From positions 1 to 64,000 of the forward strand of contig NZ_JABUXW010000007.1 in the NCBI RefSeq assembly GCF_014897585.1: a stretch of 64,000 nt of DNA, written 5' to 3'. The notes below the pieces were generated by a model, which was given only the letters and a program-made list of their open reading frames with translations, was not told the origin of the DNA and searched no databases. This DNA is from Brachybacterium tyrofermentans. GTDB taxonomy: Bacteria > Actinomycetota > Actinomycetes > Actinomycetales > Dermabacteraceae. Numbering within the stretch: the first letter of the stretch is position 1; each line of letters starts with the position of its first letter. Positions 51,303 through 60,648 of the stretch are shown here, piece after piece. The translations under genes were made by a program, and so were the position numbers.

Positions 51303-51818
51303 TCACCGCACCATACGGAGGTCGCGGATGTTGGCGAGCTGCTCCTCGACCTGGGTCGCACCGTCGGGCGTGAAGCCGAGCTTCTCGTAGAAGCGTCGTG
51401 CGCGGGGGTTGTCCTCGGCGACCCAGACGCTCGCGGGGCCGCCCTCGAGGATGTCCTCGGTCAAGGCTCGTGCCACGCCGGTGCCCAGCCAGTTCTCGTC
51501 GAGGTAGAGCACGGACAGCTCGCGCGGCCGTACCGGTTGCGCGTCGCGCGGCGGCCAGGAGGCGGCCAGACCGATCACGACGCCCTCCGCGTCGCGGCCC
51601 ACCCGGTATACGCCCTCGTCGGCCGCTCGGGTCCCGGGCGTGAGCCAGTGGGTCCAGTGCTCGATCCGGCGGTCGATCGCCTCCTGCCTGAACCACTCGT
51701 CGCCGGAGATCAGGTGCGCATAGGCGATCTCCCAGCCGCGCACGTGGATCCGGGCCAGCGCCGGCACATCCTCGAGCGAGGGGGTGTCGATCGTGAAGGT
51801 GGGGCCGGAGGTGGTCAT
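51303..51818 (-). CDS. GNAT-family N-acetyltransferase
   Basis: A 171-residue GNAT protein with LYLDENWLGTGVARAL, an altered acetyl-CoA loop that keeps the GTG core, and NPRARRFYEKLGFTPDG as motif B. IHVRGWEIAYAHLIS is the usual N-terminal signature of this subgroup. First gene of a two-GNAT operon. TACCCT (plus-strand 51826-51831) lies seven bases before the ATG. Confidence 0.87.
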   Translation of the reverse strand: MTTSGPTFTIDTPSLEDVPALARIHVRGWEIAYAHLISGDEWFRQEAIDRRIEHWTHWLTPGTRAADEGVYRVGRDAEGVVIGLAASWPPRDAQPVRPRELSVLYLDENWLGTGVARALTEDILEGGPASVWVAEDNPRARRFYEKLGFTPDGATQVEEQLANIRDLRMVR

Positions 51819-51965
51819 GCCGGACAGGGTAGGCGCTCAGGCCGATGACGAGATGCTCGTGGTGGACCTCGTGATCGGTGCGCCCGGCGCTGCGATCGAC
51901 GGCCGGGCGAGTCCGCTCCTGACCGCTCGGCGCGGCTGAACGGTGCGGCCGAGTCCTCGCCGGAC

Positions 51966-51995
51966 TTCACATCAGGTACCTGCAACCCGTAGTAT
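51966..51995 (+). promoter_or_regulatory. promoter of the thiolase operon
   Basis: TTCACA (51966-51971) and TAGTAT (51990-51995) at 18-base spacing. The predicted start near 52002 gives a leader of about 60 nt containing the GAAGGAGA ribosome binding site. The interval 51819-51965 shows nothing else. Confidence 0.6.
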
Positions 51996-52064
51996 CACCT
52001 AAAGGCCGGGTGTCGGGGAGTCCTCCGCAGCGCCCGGAGACACCGCCGTCGAAGGAGATCCCTC

Positions 52065-53282
52065 GTGCCCGAGGCCGTCATCGTCGCCACAGCCCGCTCA
52101 CCCATCGGCCGCGCCCGCAAGGGCTCGCTCAAGGACGTCCGCCCGGACGACCTCGCCGCCCAGATGATCCGTGCGGCCCTCGACCAGGTGCCGCAGCTGG
52201 ACCCCAGCACCATCGACGACCTGCAGCTGGGCTGCGCGATCCCCGAAGGGCAGCAGGGCGGCAACCTCGCCCGCACCGTCGCGATCCGTCTCGGCCTGGA
52301 CGCCGTGCCCGGCGCGACCGTCACCCGCTTCTGCGCCTCCTCGATCCAGACCACGCGCGCCGCCTTCCACGCCATCGTCTCGGGCGAGGCGAAGGCCGTG
52401 ATCTCCGCGGGCGTCGAGTCGATCTCCTCCAGCACCGGCAAGCTCATGGAGGAGGACGCCCGCGACCCGCAGTTCCGCGAGGCCTGGGAGCGCACCGAGA
52501 AGCGCGCCAGCCGGGAGATCCCCGCCCCCTGGCACGATCCGCGCGAGGACGGCGAGCTGCCCGACGCCTACATCCAGATGGGTCAGACCGCCGAGAACGT
52601 CGCGGAGCTGCGCGGCATCTCCCGCGCAGCCCAGGACGAGTACGCGGTGCGCTCGCAGAACCGCGCCGAGGCCGCGAAGGCCTCCGGGTTCTTCGAGCGC
52701 GACATCACCCCCGTCACCCTGCCCGACGGCACTGTCGTCGCGTCCGACGACTCCCCGCGCGCCGGCGTCACCCTCGAGTCCGTCGGCGGCCTGGATCCCG
52801 TCTTCCGCCCCGACGGCACCGTCACCGCCGGCAACTGCTGCCCGCTCAACGACGGCGCCGCCGCGCTCGTGATCATGGAGGCCGAGTACGCCGAGGAGCT
52901 CGGCATCACCCCGCTGGCCCGCGTGATCTCCACCGGAGTGACCGGCCTGAGCCCCGAGATCATGGGCCTCGGTCCCGTCGAGGCCACCCGACGGGCCCTC
53001 GCGCTCGCCGGGATGAGCATCGAGGACATCGACCTGGTCGAGTTCAACGAGGCCTTCGCCGCGCAGGTCCTCCCGTCGGCCGAGGACCTCGGCATCGACC
53101 ACGACAAGCTCAACGTCCACGGCGGCGCGATCGCGCTCGGCCACCCCTGGGGCTCCACCGGTGCCCGGATGACCACCACCCTGCTGAACGGCCTGCGCGA
53201 GCGCGACGGCCGCTTCGGCCTGGCCACCCTGTGCGTCGGCGGCGGGCAGGGCATGGCCCTCATCATCGAGAGGATCTCCTGA
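52065..53282 (+). CDS. acetyl-CoA acyltransferase (thiolase)
   Basis: A 405-residue thiolase. The nucleophilic Cys90 is in VTRFCASS, and the C-terminal GHPWGSTGARM and CVGGGQG motifs provide the catalytic His and the second Cys. It either cleaves 3-ketoacyl-CoA in fatty acid oxidation (FadA-like) or condenses acetyl-CoA; linkage to an acyl-CoA dehydrogenase favours degradation. GAAGGAG precedes the GTG start at 52065. Its stop overlaps the next start by one base. Confidence 0.93.
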   Translation: MPEAVIVATARSPIGRARKGSLKDVRPDDLAAQMIRAALDQVPQLDPSTIDDLQLGCAIPEGQQGGNLARTVAIRLGLDAVPGATVTRFCASSIQTTRAAFHAIVSGEAKAVISAGVESISSSTGKLMEEDARDPQFREAWERTEKRASREIPAPWHDPREDGELPDAYIQMGQTAENVAELRGISRAAQDEYAVRSQNRAEAAKASGFFERDITPVTLPDGTVVASDDSPRAGVTLESVGGLDPVFRPDGTVTAGNCCPLNDGAAALVIMEAEYAEELGITPLARVISTGVTGLSPEIMGLGPVEATRRALALAGMSIEDIDLVEFNEAFAAQVLPSAEDLGIDHDKLNVHGGAIALGHPWGSTGARMTTTLLNGLRERDGRFGLATLCVGGGQGMALIIERIS

Positions 53283-54643
53283 TGACCAGTACGAACAGCA
53301 CGCGTGACATGACCAGCACCCCCTGGAACGCCCCCGCCCCCGGGCACATCTCCCTCGGCGGCAATCCCGGCAGTGCCGATGACGCCGTGCGGGACTCCGT
53401 GGTGACCGACCGCGCCGTGGTCTCCGCTCCGGATGCGTCCGCCGCGACGCCTGCCGAGCTGCTCCCTGTCACCGCAGACCACTTCTCTCTGTTCCAGGAC
53501 GTGGCCGGCGAGGACCTCGCGGCCTGGCGCGACGCGCGCTCGCTGGCCGCCGAGGTGCTCCCGCAGATCAACGACTGGTGGGACCGCGGCGAGTACCCGA
53601 TCGAGCTGATCGGTCGTCTCGGCGACCTCGACCTGCTCACCGACGGTCTCGACGTCCCCGGGCATCGCGCGCTCACCCCGCTCGCGACCGGCCTGGTCAA
53701 CATGGAGCTCTCGCGGATCGACGGCTCCGTCGGCACGATGGTGGGCGTCCAGGGCGGGCTCGCCCTGCGCTCGATCATGCTGCTGGGCTCGCCGGAGCAG
53801 AAGCAGCGCTGGGCGGAGCCGCTCGCGAGCGGCACCGAGTACGCCGCCTTCGCCCTCACCGAACCCGATCACGGCTCCGACTCCGTCTCCCTGGAGACCG
53901 TCGCCCGCCGCGACGGCGAGAACTGGGTGCTCTCCGGTGAGAAGCGCTGGATCGGCAACGGTGCGGGCTGCCGCGTCTCCGTGGTGTGGGCCAGGGTCGA
54001 CGACCCGAGCGACGAGGCCTTGAACGGCCAGGTCAGCGGGTTCCTCGTCGACCAGTCGCTGCCCGGCTACGAGGCTGAGGTGATCCGTGGCAAGGTCGCC
54101 CTGCGCGCCATCCACCAGGCCCACATCACCCTGAGCGACGTGACGATCCCGCTGGATGCGCGGCTGCCCGGCGCCCGCTCCTTCAAGGACACCTCGAGGG
54201 TCCTGTTCGCGACCCGTGCGGGTGTGGCCTGGGGTGCCCTCGGCCATGCGACCGCCTGCTACGAGGCCGCGCTCGAGCACGCCACCACCCGCATCCAGTT
54301 CGGGCGCCCGCTCGCCAAGGCGCAGAGCGTCCAGGTGCGCCTGGCCTCCATGCTGCAGACGCTCACCTCGATGCAGCTGTACTGCGTGCGGCTCGCCGAG
54401 CTCGAGGCCGCCGGCACGATCCGCCCCGAGCAGGCCTCGCTGGCCAAGGTGCACAACACCCGCGCCGCCCGGGAGATCGCCTCGGACGCCCGTGACCTGC
54501 TCGGCGGCTCCGGCATTCTGCTGGAGAACCGCGTGGTGCGCCACCGCAGCGATATCGAGGCGCTGCACACCTACGAGGGCACCGACACCATGCAGTCGCT
54601 CATCGTGGGTCGCTCGATCACGGGGACCAGCGCCTTCGTGTGA
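53282..54643 (+). CDS. acyl-CoA dehydrogenase family protein
   Basis: A 453-residue flavoenzyme, longer than the usual 380-400 because of a 60-residue hydrophilic N-terminal extension. FALTEPDHGSDS is the first signature (FAD/substrate contact), RIQFGRPLAKAQSVQ the second, and HTYEGTDTMQSLIVGR holds the catalytic Glu. Overall it looks closest to glutaryl-CoA dehydrogenase-type enzymes. The ATG overlaps the thiolase stop as TGATG, so the two are translationally coupled. Confidence 0.92.
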   Translation: MTSTNSTRDMTSTPWNAPAPGHISLGGNPGSADDAVRDSVVTDRAVVSAPDASAATPAELLPVTADHFSLFQDVAGEDLAAWRDARSLAAEVLPQINDWWDRGEYPIELIGRLGDLDLLTDGLDVPGHRALTPLATGLVNMELSRIDGSVGTMVGVQGGLALRSIMLLGSPEQKQRWAEPLASGTEYAAFALTEPDHGSDSVSLETVARRDGENWVLSGEKRWIGNGAGCRVSVVWARVDDPSDEALNGQVSGFLVDQSLPGYEAEVIRGKVALRAIHQAHITLSDVTIPLDARLPGARSFKDTSRVLFATRAGVAWGALGHATACYEAALEHATTRIQFGRPLAKAQSVQVRLASMLQTLTSMQLYCVRLAELEAAGTIRPEQASLAKVHNTRAAREIASDARDLLGGSGILLENRVVRHRSDIEALHTYEGTDTMQSLIVGRSITGTSAFV

Positions 54644-54648
54644 GCCCC

Positions 54649-54668
54649 GCGCCGGCCCGGTCCGGCGC
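54649..54668. terminator. hairpin after the acyl-CoA dehydrogenase gene
   Basis: GCGCCGG (54649-54655) and CCGGCGC (54662-54668) form a perfect 7-bp stem with a 6-nt loop, five bases beyond the stop codon and before the convergent lipoprotein gene. Confidence 0.6.
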
Positions 54669-54725
54669 CGGGCGATGCCGGCTCAGGTGCGGGCGGCAGC
54701 GCCCGCACCGAGGGTCCTCACCGGG

Positions 54726-55622
54726 TCACAGCCCGCGCAGCTCCTCGACGAGGGCCTCGGACGGCTCGCCGGGGCACAGCTGAGAGGTCCAGGTCCGCTC
54801 CTGGGTGCCCTCGTAGCGAACGCGCACCTCGCCGCTCGGGTCCTCGCAGGTCGAGGGGTCGTGCTCGAGGAGGAGCGTGTTGAGATCGGCCAGGACGGGA
54901 CCGATGAGCGACCAGGGTGCCAGGAAGCGTGCGGTGCCGGTGGTCGCGTAGGGGTCCTCCTGCTCGGTGAGGGATCCGCCCCAGCCGTCCGGGACGTTGC
55001 CGGCGGTGATGTACGTGCCCTCGGCGAAGCCGTCGCCGTCCAGCGCGTAGGTCTCGACCGGGGCGGATTCGTCCGGACCGTCCCCGGCCCAGGGGCGGAA
55101 CTCGACCGTCCAGTCGGCGGCGGGCCGAGCGAGCTGTTCGACTCTCTCTCCCTGGGAGTCGCGGACCAGGACGTTGAGCTCGCGCAAGGGGGATTCCGGG
55201 TCGCAGTCCTGCATGGACGATGCATGGGTGATCGATCCGGAGACCTCGACGGTCTGCAGGCCGGCGTCCATGCAGTCGATCCTCTCGTCGGCAGGGACCG
55301 ACGGCTCCCAGTCCAGGTAGGTCTCGGTGGCCTGCTCGAGGTGGTCGCGATCCTCCGCGCTCAGCTCCTGCTCGACGGAATAGATCTCCGTGCCGTCTGG
55401 CAGCACGTACCGCTCGGTGAGGGTGTGCTCCCCGATCTCGATCGTCGTCTCGCCGTAGTACCCGTCGGGCATGGTCTGCGGGTGGGTGAGGGTGATGACT
55501 TCGGTCGCGGCGAGATCGGGTCCGCCGCCCAGCCCCGACAGACTTGGCATCGCGCAGGCGCCCAGCATCAACGTGCTCCCGGCGAGCAGCGCGATGGCCC
55601 GGACGGCTCGTGTCGTGATCAT
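54726..55622 (-). CDS. lipoprotein, unknown function (paralogue pair, member 2)
   Basis: A 298-residue lipoprotein: hydrophobic signal then LGAC lipobox at about residues 20-23. The mature part shares a layout with the next entry: EITLTHPQTMPDGYYG-like start, YVLPDGTEIYS, SGSITHASSMQDC, WTVEFRPWAGDGPDESAP and a CPG-SEAL-ELRGL end. Four Cys may form two disulfides. I do not recognise the domain. It starts 35 bp after its paralogue's stop, in the same operon. Confidence 0.75.
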   Translation of the reverse strand: MITTRAVRAIALLAGSTLMLGACAMPSLSGLGGGPDLAATEVITLTHPQTMPDGYYGETTIEIGEHTLTERYVLPDGTEIYSVEQELSAEDRDHLEQATETYLDWEPSVPADERIDCMDAGLQTVEVSGSITHASSMQDCDPESPLRELNVLVRDSQGERVEQLARPAADWTVEFRPWAGDGPDESAPVETYALDGDGFAEGTYITAGNVPDGWGGSLTEQEDPYATTGTARFLAPWSLIGPVLADLNTLLLEHDPSTCEDPSGEVRVRYEGTQERTWTSQLCPGEPSEALVEELRGL

Positions 55623-55657
55623 CGGGCCCCAGGGGATGCAGCTCATCGCGCCCGGCC

Positions 55658-56539
55658 TCACAGCCCGCGCAGGGTCTGCGCGAGGGCCTCGCTGTGCTGA
55701 CCGGGGCAGAGCCGGTACGTCCAGGTCTGGGCGGGCTTCCCGTGCTTGGTCATCCGGATCTCCCCGGTCTGGTCGCCGCAGCCGAGCGTCTTCTGGTTCA
55801 GCAGGAAGGCGTTGAGGTCGGTGAGCACGAGTCCGGTGTTGTCCCAGCCCAGAGGTGCCCCGCTCCCCTCCTCGGGAGCCAGATCGGCGCCCCAGTCGGC
55901 CGGAGCGTTCTGCGCGGTGATCCCCATGCCGATCTCGTGCTGTGCTGCAGAGAGCTCGTAGCGCTCGATCGGGGCGGACTCGTCCGGGCCGCCCCCGGCG
56001 GGGCCCTCCTCGGTCCAGGGACGGATCTCGATCGTCCAGTCGTCGATCGGGTGGGCGAGCTGCCCGAACAGCTCGGGCTCCGCATCGCGGACGGACTGCT
56101 TCAGCGTGTGCAGGGGTGTGTCGTCCGCGCAGTCCTGCACGTCGGAGTCATGGGTGATCGATCCGGAGATCGAGACGCTCGTGGCCGCGATGTCGGTGCA
56201 GGGAGCGCGCCGCTTCTCCGAGAGCTTCCCCTCCCAGGCCACGTACTTCCCGGCCCGCACCTCGATGAGGTCGCGTGCCTCGGGGTCGAGCTCGTCCGTG
56301 GTCTCGTAGATCTCCGCCCCGTTCGGGAGCTCATAGCGCTGGCTGATCGTGTCGGCCGCGACGGTCGTGGAACCGTGCCCGAAGTACCCGAACATCCCCG
56401 CGGCGGAGTTGCCGATGGTGATGACGTCGTCGTCGGCGAGCTCAGGACCGTCCCCGGCGGGCAGCAGCGAGCAGGAGCTCAGCGCGAGCGTGAGTGCGCC
56501 GAGCAGGGCCAGCGCGCCGGGTCGTCGTGCAGTCGTCAT
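55658..56539 (-). CDS. lipoprotein, unknown function (paralogue pair, member 1)
   Basis: A 293-residue lipoprotein with LSSC lipobox at about residues 20-23. Shared motifs with the downstream paralogue include YELPNGAEIYE, SGSITHDSDVQDC, WTIEIRPWTEEGP, GPDESAPIERYEL and CPGQHSEALAQTLRGL, so the pair arose by tandem duplication. Function unknown; attached to the outer face of the membrane. A TACGCT hexamer (plus-strand 56580-56585) and GAGGGGG ribosome binding site precede the ATG. Confidence 0.78.
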   Translation of the reverse strand: MTTARRPGALALLGALTLALSSCSLLPAGDGPELADDDVITIGNSAAGMFGYFGHGSTTVAADTISQRYELPNGAEIYETTDELDPEARDLIEVRAGKYVAWEGKLSEKRRAPCTDIAATSVSISGSITHDSDVQDCADDTPLHTLKQSVRDAEPELFGQLAHPIDDWTIEIRPWTEEGPAGGGPDESAPIERYELSAAQHEIGMGITAQNAPADWGADLAPEEGSGAPLGWDNTGLVLTDLNAFLLNQKTLGCGDQTGEIRMTKHGKPAQTWTYRLCPGQHSEALAQTLRGL

Positions 56540-56609
56540 GGTTCCCCCTCGTCCGGGCTCCCCCGAGCCGTGTGCGGTCAGCGTACTGGGGGGTGCCGCG
56601 CCACGACGA

Positions 56610-56625
56610 TGGGGAGGAATCCCCA
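56610..56625. terminator. hairpin after the Cds1-like gene
   Basis: TGGGGA (56610-56615) and TCCCCA (56620-56625) form a 6-bp stem with a GGAA loop between the Cds1-like gene and the lipoprotein pair. Confidence 0.5.
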
Positions 56626-56640
56626 CGCTCGGTACTCGAC

Positions 56641-57756
56641 TCAGGCGCCCCCGAGCGGCAGCTTGCGCTCGAGCTCGGCCCGCCAGGGGCCCAGGTCCCA
56701 GCCCTGCGCCGCGACCCAGTCGTCGTCGAAGTAGGTGTCCGCGTAGCGGTCGCCGCTGTCGCACAGCAGCGTGAGCACCGAGCCGCTCTGTCCACGGTCG
56801 CGCATCTGGGTGATCAGCTGCGCGGCCGCCACCAGGTTGGTGCCGGTCGAGGCGCCGACACGCCGCCCCAGGTGCTCCGACAGGTAGCGGGCGGCGGCGA
56901 CCGACGCGGCATCGGGCACCCGGATCATCCGATCCACCACTCCGGGCATGAAGCTCGGCTCGACCTGTGGGCGGCCGATCCCCTCGATCCGGGAGCTGTG
57001 CTCCGTGGTGACCGTGGGGTCCTGCCGCACCCAGCCCTCGAAGAAGGCGGAGTTCTCGACATCGGCGACGCACAGCGCGGTGGGCAGGCTGCGATACCTC
57101 AGCAGACGGCCGAACGTCGCGCTGGTGCCGCCCGTGCCGGCGCCGACGACGATCCAGCGCGGCACCGGATGCGGTTCGAGCTCCAGCTGCTCGAACGCGC
57201 TGACGGCGATCGAGTTGTTCCCGCGCCAGTCGGTGGCCCGTTCGGCATGCGTGAACTGGTCCATGAACAGTCCGCCCTGCTCGTCGGCCAGCCGCTGCGA
57301 CTCGGCGGCCATCTGCTCGGCGTGGTCCACGTAGTGGCAGCGGCCGCCGGCCGATTCGATGAGCGCGATCTTGCTGGTGCTGGTGGACCGCGGCACCACC
57401 GCCACGAAGGGGATCTCCAGCATCTTGGCGACGTGCGCCTCGCTCACGGCGGTGGACCCCGAGGACGCCTCGATCACCGGCATCCCCGGCCGCAGCTGGC
57501 CGTTGACCAGGGCGAACAGGAACAGCGAGCGGGCCAGCCGATGCTTCAGACTGCCCGAGGCATGCGTCGACTCGTCCTTGAGATAGAGCTGGATGTCCCA
57601 GCTCGCGGGCAGGTCCACGCTCACCAGATGGGTGTCGGCGCTGCGGCGCCCGTCGGCCTCGAGCCGATGGATCCGCTCCGCCACCCATCCCCTCAGGGAC
57701 TCATCGCTGCGATCCAGGTCCTCGAGCTGCTGCGGCCACATCGCGGTGTCATCCAT
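56641..57756 (-). CDS. PLP-dependent cysteine synthase-fold enzyme, Cds1-like
   Basis: A 371-residue fold-type II PLP enzyme. The PLP Lys is about residue 71 in SGSLKHRLA, the substrate-binding loop is [11 protein letters not shown], the phosphate-binding loop [12 protein letters not shown], and [15 protein letters not shown] near the end is characteristic of mycobacterial Cds1, an L-cysteine desulfhydrase that releases H2S, pyruvate and ammonia. That activity is inference from family. TACGGT lies exactly six bases before the ATG (plus-strand 57763-57768). Confidence 0.87.
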   Translation of the reverse strand: MDDTAMWPQQLEDLDRSDESLRGWVAERIHRLEADGRRSADTHLVSVDLPASWDIQLYLKDESTHASGSLKHRLARSLFLFALVNGQLRPGMPVIEASSGSTAVSEAHVAKMLEIPFVAVVPRSTSTSKIALIESAGGRCHYVDHAEQMAAESQRLADEQGGLFMDQFTHAERATDWRGNNSIAVSAFEQLELEPHPVPRWIVVGAGTGGTSATFGRLLRYRSLPTALCVADVENSAFFEGWVRQDPTVTTEHSSRIEGIGRPQVEPSFMPGVVDRMIRVPDAASVAAARYLSEHLGRRVGASTGTNLVAAAQLITQMRDRGQSGSVLTLLCDSGDRYADTYFDDDWVAAQGWDLGPWRAELERKLPLGGA

Positions 57757-58001
57757 GCGACGACCGTACCTGGGGGAGGAGGCTCGGTCTGCCCGGAGAC
57801 GGCGGACCCTCGCGCACCAGCCCTCGCGGCTCCGATCGTGCACACTGTCGGGAGGCACGAGATGCTCGGCCGCGCTCTGGAGACGAACGACGATCGGTAC
57901 GAACGACGAGACGATCGCGACGGATGACGAGTGGTCGACGGAGCGGCTGGTTGACGTAGTGAGCGGTTGACGGAGGAGTCGACAACGGGGCGGGGGGACG
58001 G

Positions 58002-58529
58002 ATGACTGCGCGCACGACGGTGGACGATGCTGCGTGCCGCACAGAGCGCCGACGCACCGGCCGTGTCCCACTGCTGCTCTCCGCCGCGGCGCTGCTCACC
58101 GCCTGTGGTGGCGTGGTGCCTCTGCCCGCGGGAGAGGCCGTCGCGCACTACGACGAGGTCGCCGCGGAGCTCACCTCCGCACTCGGCGAGTCGACCGGTC
58201 AGGAGTGGAGCCTTCTCGAGCACCGGCGGGAGGTGCAGGAGCGAGAGGGGGTGTGCCGGTATTCGCCGGGCGACTGGGAGACCGGGACGACCCTGCCCGG
58301 CGTCTCCGGGGACGACGGATGGGACGAGATCATCGCGGCAGTCGACCCGGTGCTCGTCGAGCACGGGTTCTCCGAGCTCGGACGCCCGACGCGACAGGGA
58401 GCGCTGTACCTGGTCCGCGCCGCGGACGAGCACGGGGCCGAGGTGACGCTCTCGGCGCAGGGAACGCTCCGCATCGCCGATGCAGAGATCACGACGGAGT
58501 CCTGCTCCGCAGAGTCGCTCGCCCTCTGA
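58002..58529 (+). CDS. small lipoprotein, unknown function
   Basis: A 175-residue lipoprotein with an N-terminal signal and LTAC lipobox at about residues 32-35. The mature part contains two Cys ([11 protein letters not shown] and TESCSAESL) and an acidic surface. No recognised domain. GGGGGGA precedes the ATG. The intergenic DNA 57757-58001 contains CGACGA-type short repeats but no clear promoter. Confidence 0.72.
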   Translation: MTARTTVDDAACRTERRRTGRVPLLLSAAALLTACGGVVPLPAGEAVAHYDEVAAELTSALGESTGQEWSLLEHRREVQEREGVCRYSPGDWETGTTLPGVSGDDGWDEIIAAVDPVLVEHGFSELGRPTRQGALYLVRAADEHGAEVTLSAQGTLRIADAEITTESCSAESLAL

Positions 58530-58626
58530 GCGGGTGGCGGCGCTGAGTGCTGATCACTGATCACTGAGCGCTGAGCGTCGGCCTCGACGAGGGGTGCCGG
58601 GACGATCGCCGCTGTGGCCGATCTGC
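58530..58626. repeat. short tandem repeats between convergent genes
   Basis: CTGATCA-type 7-bp units (about 58551-58566) lie between the lipoprotein and the following membrane protein and could fold as a weak bidirectional hairpin. No gene. Confidence 0.35.
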
Positions 58627-59088
58627 TCAGACGGGGGAGCGCGTGCCGGCCGCGGGATGTGCTCCACGAGCGCGGTGGGCCTCTTCACGGCTGCGCAGCA
58701 ACACGACTGTGCGGGCATCGTCCCAGCGCATGAGCAGGTAGTAGGCGAGAGGCAGCGCGACGGTGACCGCTGCGCGCCCTGCGAACGGCGCGTCATGGGG
58801 CAGCCAGGTGGCCAGCAGGCAGCTCACCGCGATGAACACCGAGCTCGCCACCCGTGCCGGCGTGAACGCGGGAGCGATGAAGGCTCCCCAGCACCGGATC
58901 TGTGCCGTGATCCCGAGCGTGCCGAACAGTGCCAGGAGCACGAGGAGGAGCAGGAGCCGGGCGATGATCGGCAGGGGAAGCACCTCGAAGAGCAGCGCCG
59001 CCATGGCACCGTAGAGGATCGCCTCCGCCACATGCACAGCGCGAGGGACGCGGCGGGGTGTGGGGAGGGCGCCGGTCGACGTCGTCAT
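58627..59088 (-). CDS. small membrane protein, unknown function
   Basis: A 153-residue protein with about four membrane segments (residues 19-36, 40-60, 71-95 and 105-120 approximately) and a hydrophilic Arg/Ala/Gly-rich tail. Not recognised. AGGAGGT lies seven bases before the ATG at 59088, one of the best ribosome binding sites here, and TACGGT (plus-strand 59111-59116) is a candidate -10. Confidence 0.72.
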   Translation of the reverse strand: MTTSTGALPTPRRVPRAVHVAEAILYGAMAALLFEVLPLPIIARLLLLLVLLALFGTLGITAQIRCWGAFIAPAFTPARVASSVFIAVSCLLATWLPHDAPFAGRAAVTVALPLAYYLLMRWDDARTVVLLRSREEAHRARGAHPAAGTRSPV

Positions 59089-59154
59089 CTCGGACCTCCT
59101 AGGGCGTTCCACCGTACGTCACGAGCCGCCGTCCGAGCACGGTGTCGAGAAGGC

Positions 59155-59949
59155 TCAGGGCGTGCGGACGGCGCCGAAGGTGACTCGTCGCCGCAGCGCG
59201 AAACCGAGCTTCTCGTAGCCGCTGATCGCCCCCGTGTTGGCGGCCGACGCGTGCAGCAGGGCCCGGTCCCCGCGCTGCTGGATGTGGAAGGCGACGTCGA
59301 GCACGAGGCGGGAGGCGAGGCCCTGTCGGCGGTGGTCGGCGTCGACCGCGACCGCGCTGATCTCGGTCCAGCCGTCGGGGTGCAGGCGCTCCCCGGCCAT
59401 CGCGATCAGGCGCCCCTCGCGGCGGATCCCGACGTACCGCCCCAGCTCATGGGTGCGGGGCAGGAACGGTCCCGGCTTGGTCCGTTCGACGAGGGCGAGC
59501 ATGTCTGGCGAATCCGCGGCACCGAGCTCGAGGACCTCGGGGTCGGGGCGGGCGCGCAGACGAGCCGTCTGTGCCAGCTGGACGCCGGGGATCGAGAACA
59601 CCCGCTCCCAGCCCTCGGGCAGCACGGGGTCGGCATGGGAGACACCGACGGTGGCGCCGTGCCCGAACACGTCCAGGATCGCCTCCCACACCTCGGGGTG
59701 CTCCCAGTCCTTCACCCCGACGAAGGGGGAGACGTCCTCGGGGAAGTGCTTGACGAGGTCGTTCCCGACCGCCTGGTGCGCGTGGTGGCCGGTCAGCGAG
59801 GACCAGACGGGGTTGTCCAGCACGGGGTCGTCCAGCACGGCATCGCTCAGCTCGGAAGTGTCCGGCAAGGAAGGGTCCGGCACGGCATCGTCCGCGATGT
59901 CGGGTCCTTCGGGCGAGGGCTCGCGGGCGGACTGGTCCTGCAGGGTCAT
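59155..59949 (-). CDS. GNAT-family N-acetyltransferase
   Basis: A 264-residue protein. The C-terminal half is the acetyltransferase: ISAVAVDADHRRQGLASRLV holds the acetyl-CoA loop (R-R-Q-G-L-A) and NTGAISGYEKLGFALRRRV motif B. The N-terminal half (about residues 1-120) carries an acidic stretch of DDPVLDNPV-type repeats. Similar to FR47-like proteins annotated as acetyltransferases. GAGGAG precedes the ATG. Confidence 0.8.
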   Translation of the reverse strand: MTLQDQSAREPSPEGPDIADDAVPDPSLPDTSELSDAVLDDPVLDNPVWSSLTGHHAHQAVGNDLVKHFPEDVSPFVGVKDWEHPEVWEAILDVFGHGATVGVSHADPVLPEGWERVFSIPGVQLAQTARLRARPDPEVLELGAADSPDMLALVERTKPGPFLPRTHELGRYVGIRREGRLIAMAGERLHPDGWTEISAVAVDADHRRQGLASRLVLDVAFHIQQRGDRALLHASAANTGAISGYEKLGFALRRRVTFGAVRTP

Positions 59950-59983
59950 CAGGCTCCTCGGGAGGCATCGGAGATCGGAGAGG

Positions 59984-60024
59984 AGCGTCGCTCCGTCGGC
60001 CCTTGGAGCCGACGCAGCGACGCT
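59984..60024 (-). promoter_or_regulatory. long inverted repeat over the GNAT promoter
   Basis: AGCGTCGCT (59984-59992) pairs with AGCGACGCT (60016-60024) and CGTCGGC with GCCGACG inside it, giving 16 pairs with one C-C mismatch. On the minus strand it includes a TAGCGT -10 candidate (60025-60020), so it may be an operator or a structured leader of the GNAT gene. Confidence 0.4.
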
Positions 60025-60163
60025 ACTCCCGATGGCCTGTGGTGCCCAGAAATGTGTCGCAGAGCAGACGCTCGCGCCCAGAGTCGCCCTGTGACGCGCG
60101 GCGGCCGCCCCGTGCGAAGCAGCCGCCCCGTGCGAGACGGCCGCGTTGAGGGTGATCAGGTGA

Positions 60164-60646
60164 TCAGGCGACGAGGCTGTCGATCTGGTCGATCGCGGAG
60201 CGCGAGCCCTCTTCGACGCCCATGTCGAGCACCGTCTGGAGACCCTCACGGGTTCCGAAGGTCGTCACGTACCTCGCCAGGGTGGTCCCGTCCTGTTCGG
60301 TGAAGGTGCTCACGCAGGTCGAGGTCGGCATCTCGGGGTTCGGGGCGAAGCTCTCATCCGCGAAGCCGTCCTCGTAGCTGAAGGAGGAGGGCTCCTCGAC
60401 CGTGAGCACGTTCCAGTACCCGTAGACGTGATCGCCTTCCGGGCCGGTCATGTAATAGGTGACCCGACCGCCCGGGGAGAGATCGTGGTCGACCACCGTG
60501 GCCGGGTACTCCGGCGGGCCCCACACCTTCTCCAGCTGACGCGGGTCCGCGTAGATGTCCCAGATGCGCTGAACGGGTGCGGCGAACTGCGCGGTGATGG
60601 TCAGAGTGAGGGCGTCGAGGTCGTGGCTGATATCGGTGACAGGCAT
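60164..60646 (-). CDS. SRPBCC (AHSA1-type) protein
   Basis: A 160-residue AHSA1/START-fold protein with FAAPVQRIWDIYADPRQLEKVWGPP and GGRVTYYMTGPEGDHVYG, the usual pattern of DUF1857/AHSA1-type proteins paired with ArsR regulators. It starts two bases after the ArsR gene and is co-translated with it. Function unknown; the ligand may be the inducer or its product. Confidence 0.85.
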   Translation of the reverse strand: MPVTDISHDLDALTLTITAQFAAPVQRIWDIYADPRQLEKVWGPPEYPATVVDHDLSPGGRVTYYMTGPEGDHVYGYWNVLTVEEPSSFSYEDGFADESFAPNPEMPTSTCVSTFTEQDGTTLARYVTTFGTREGLQTVLDMGVEEGSRSAIDQIDSLVA

Positions 60647-60648
60647 GA

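Noticed and set aside
52583-54568. 661-residue antisense frame opposite the thiolase and acyl-CoA dehydrogenase
   Set aside because: No recognisable motifs; both sense genes have full family signatures and are translationally coupled.
57950-57960. TTGACG as a -35 for the lipoprotein at 58002
   Set aside because: No -10-like hexamer at 16-18 bases.
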